Source: Alistipes sp.
GTDB lineage: Bacteria > Bacteroidota > Bacteroidia > Bacteroidales > Rikenellaceae
Reading direction: 5' to 3'
Assembly (NCBI GenBank): GCA_017536555.1
Contig: JAFXHE010000009.1
Span: 1 to 64,000 of the forward strand
DNA length: 64,000 bases
Part shown: in pieces, positions 63,833 through 64,000 of the stretch
Numbering within the stretch: position 1 is the first letter of the stretch
Layout: the number at the start of each line of letters is the position of its first letter
Made by a program: the position numbers and the translations under genes
Notes under the pieces: model-generated
Databases searched by the model: none
Seen by the model: the letters and a program-made list of their open reading frames with translations, nothing else
What the model was told of the DNA's origin: nothing

Positions 63833-64000
63833 AGTTGTAACGTATTAAAGGTTAGCACACTAAAATTTTTCGAAAAATACAAAAACAAAATCGGATTACC
63901 AAATAATTTGGCAAGTTTTTATGGGTTGTATATAAAATAGGATGCCGCAAATAATGAGTAGACCACTCAAAATATGTACAATTTAAGATTTTCCGATAAC

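Overview
This window is chromosomal DNA from a member of the Bacteroidales. The evidence is the promoter style (TTTG, about 19-21 nt, then TAnnTTTG, found ahead of many genes), the lack of clear Shine-Dalgarno sequences, the many lipoproteins carrying BACON, BspA-type leucine-rich or fibronectin-III-like domains, the GH57/glycosyltransferase/debranching-enzyme glycogen locus, the Bacteroidetes-type FtsL and MraY, and the DUF4924 protein. Futalosine-pathway menaquinone genes (mqnB, mqnD) fit an Alistipes/Rikenellaceae-like organism better than Bacteroides, but this is inference and the genus cannot be fixed from the sequence alone. Almost everything looks like resident chromosome. There are no phage genes, transposases, CRISPR arrays or tRNAs.

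Layout. 1-54: the last bases of a 5S rRNA gene and its terminator, so an rRNA operon lies to the left. 454-5303: gcvH (minus); then a plus-strand group with a hemerythrin/RIC-type di-iron protein, an Asp-less receiver-LuxR regulator, cutC and a transglutaminase-like lipoprotein; then a convergent formate/nitrite-type channel. 5384-19081 (minus): the division and cell wall cluster rsmH-ftsL-ftsI-murE-mraY-murD-ftsW, continuing into an S4-domain protein, a leucine-rich repeat protein and leuS. 19407-29545: an ROK sugar kinase, then (plus) polyprenyl synthase, U32 peptidase, a block of long palindromic repeats, L,D-transpeptidase, aminopeptidase P, fhs, mqnB, a small membrane protein, mqnD and a CaCA antiporter. 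29649-36511 (minus): a lipoprotein, the three-gene glycogen/maltodextrin locus, and hemW. 36608-41890 (plus): sdaA, a cdd-pseudouridine synthase-dtd-nuclease-DUF4924 group, and rpmH with a long tandem-repeat leader. 42163-51390 (minus): surface lipoproteins, slyD, gcvP and a TGS-domain nucleoside kinase. 51456-56718 (plus, with one short minus gene): 5'-nucleotidase, rnhB, greA, a YceD-like gene, rpmF, plsX. 56782-63832 (minus): a BACON/leucine-rich lipoprotein, gdhA, a GNAT-like protein with gcvT, an inverted 9-bp minisatellite and a lipoprotein.

How the genes fit together. Several units serve amino-acid and one-carbon metabolism: gcvH, gcvP and gcvT sit at three separate loci, with fhs, sdaA and gdhA also present, consistent with an asaccharolytic or amino-acid-fermenting side to metabolism. 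The glycogen locus handles storage polysaccharide. The division cluster lacks mraZ at its start and murG-murC-ftsQ-ftsA-ftsZ at its end, so it is split relative to the usual order.

No clearly new multi-gene system is visible. The most unusual signals are non-coding or regulatory: (1) two and a half copies of a roughly 125-nt double palindrome between the U32 peptidase and L,D-transpeptidase genes; (2) a tandem 26-nt repeat in the rpmH 5' leader whose units spell overlapping mini-ORFs joined by GTGA; (3) the di-iron protein overlapping by 4 bp a regulator without a phosphoacceptor; and (4) an inverted pair of 9-bp minisatellite arrays.
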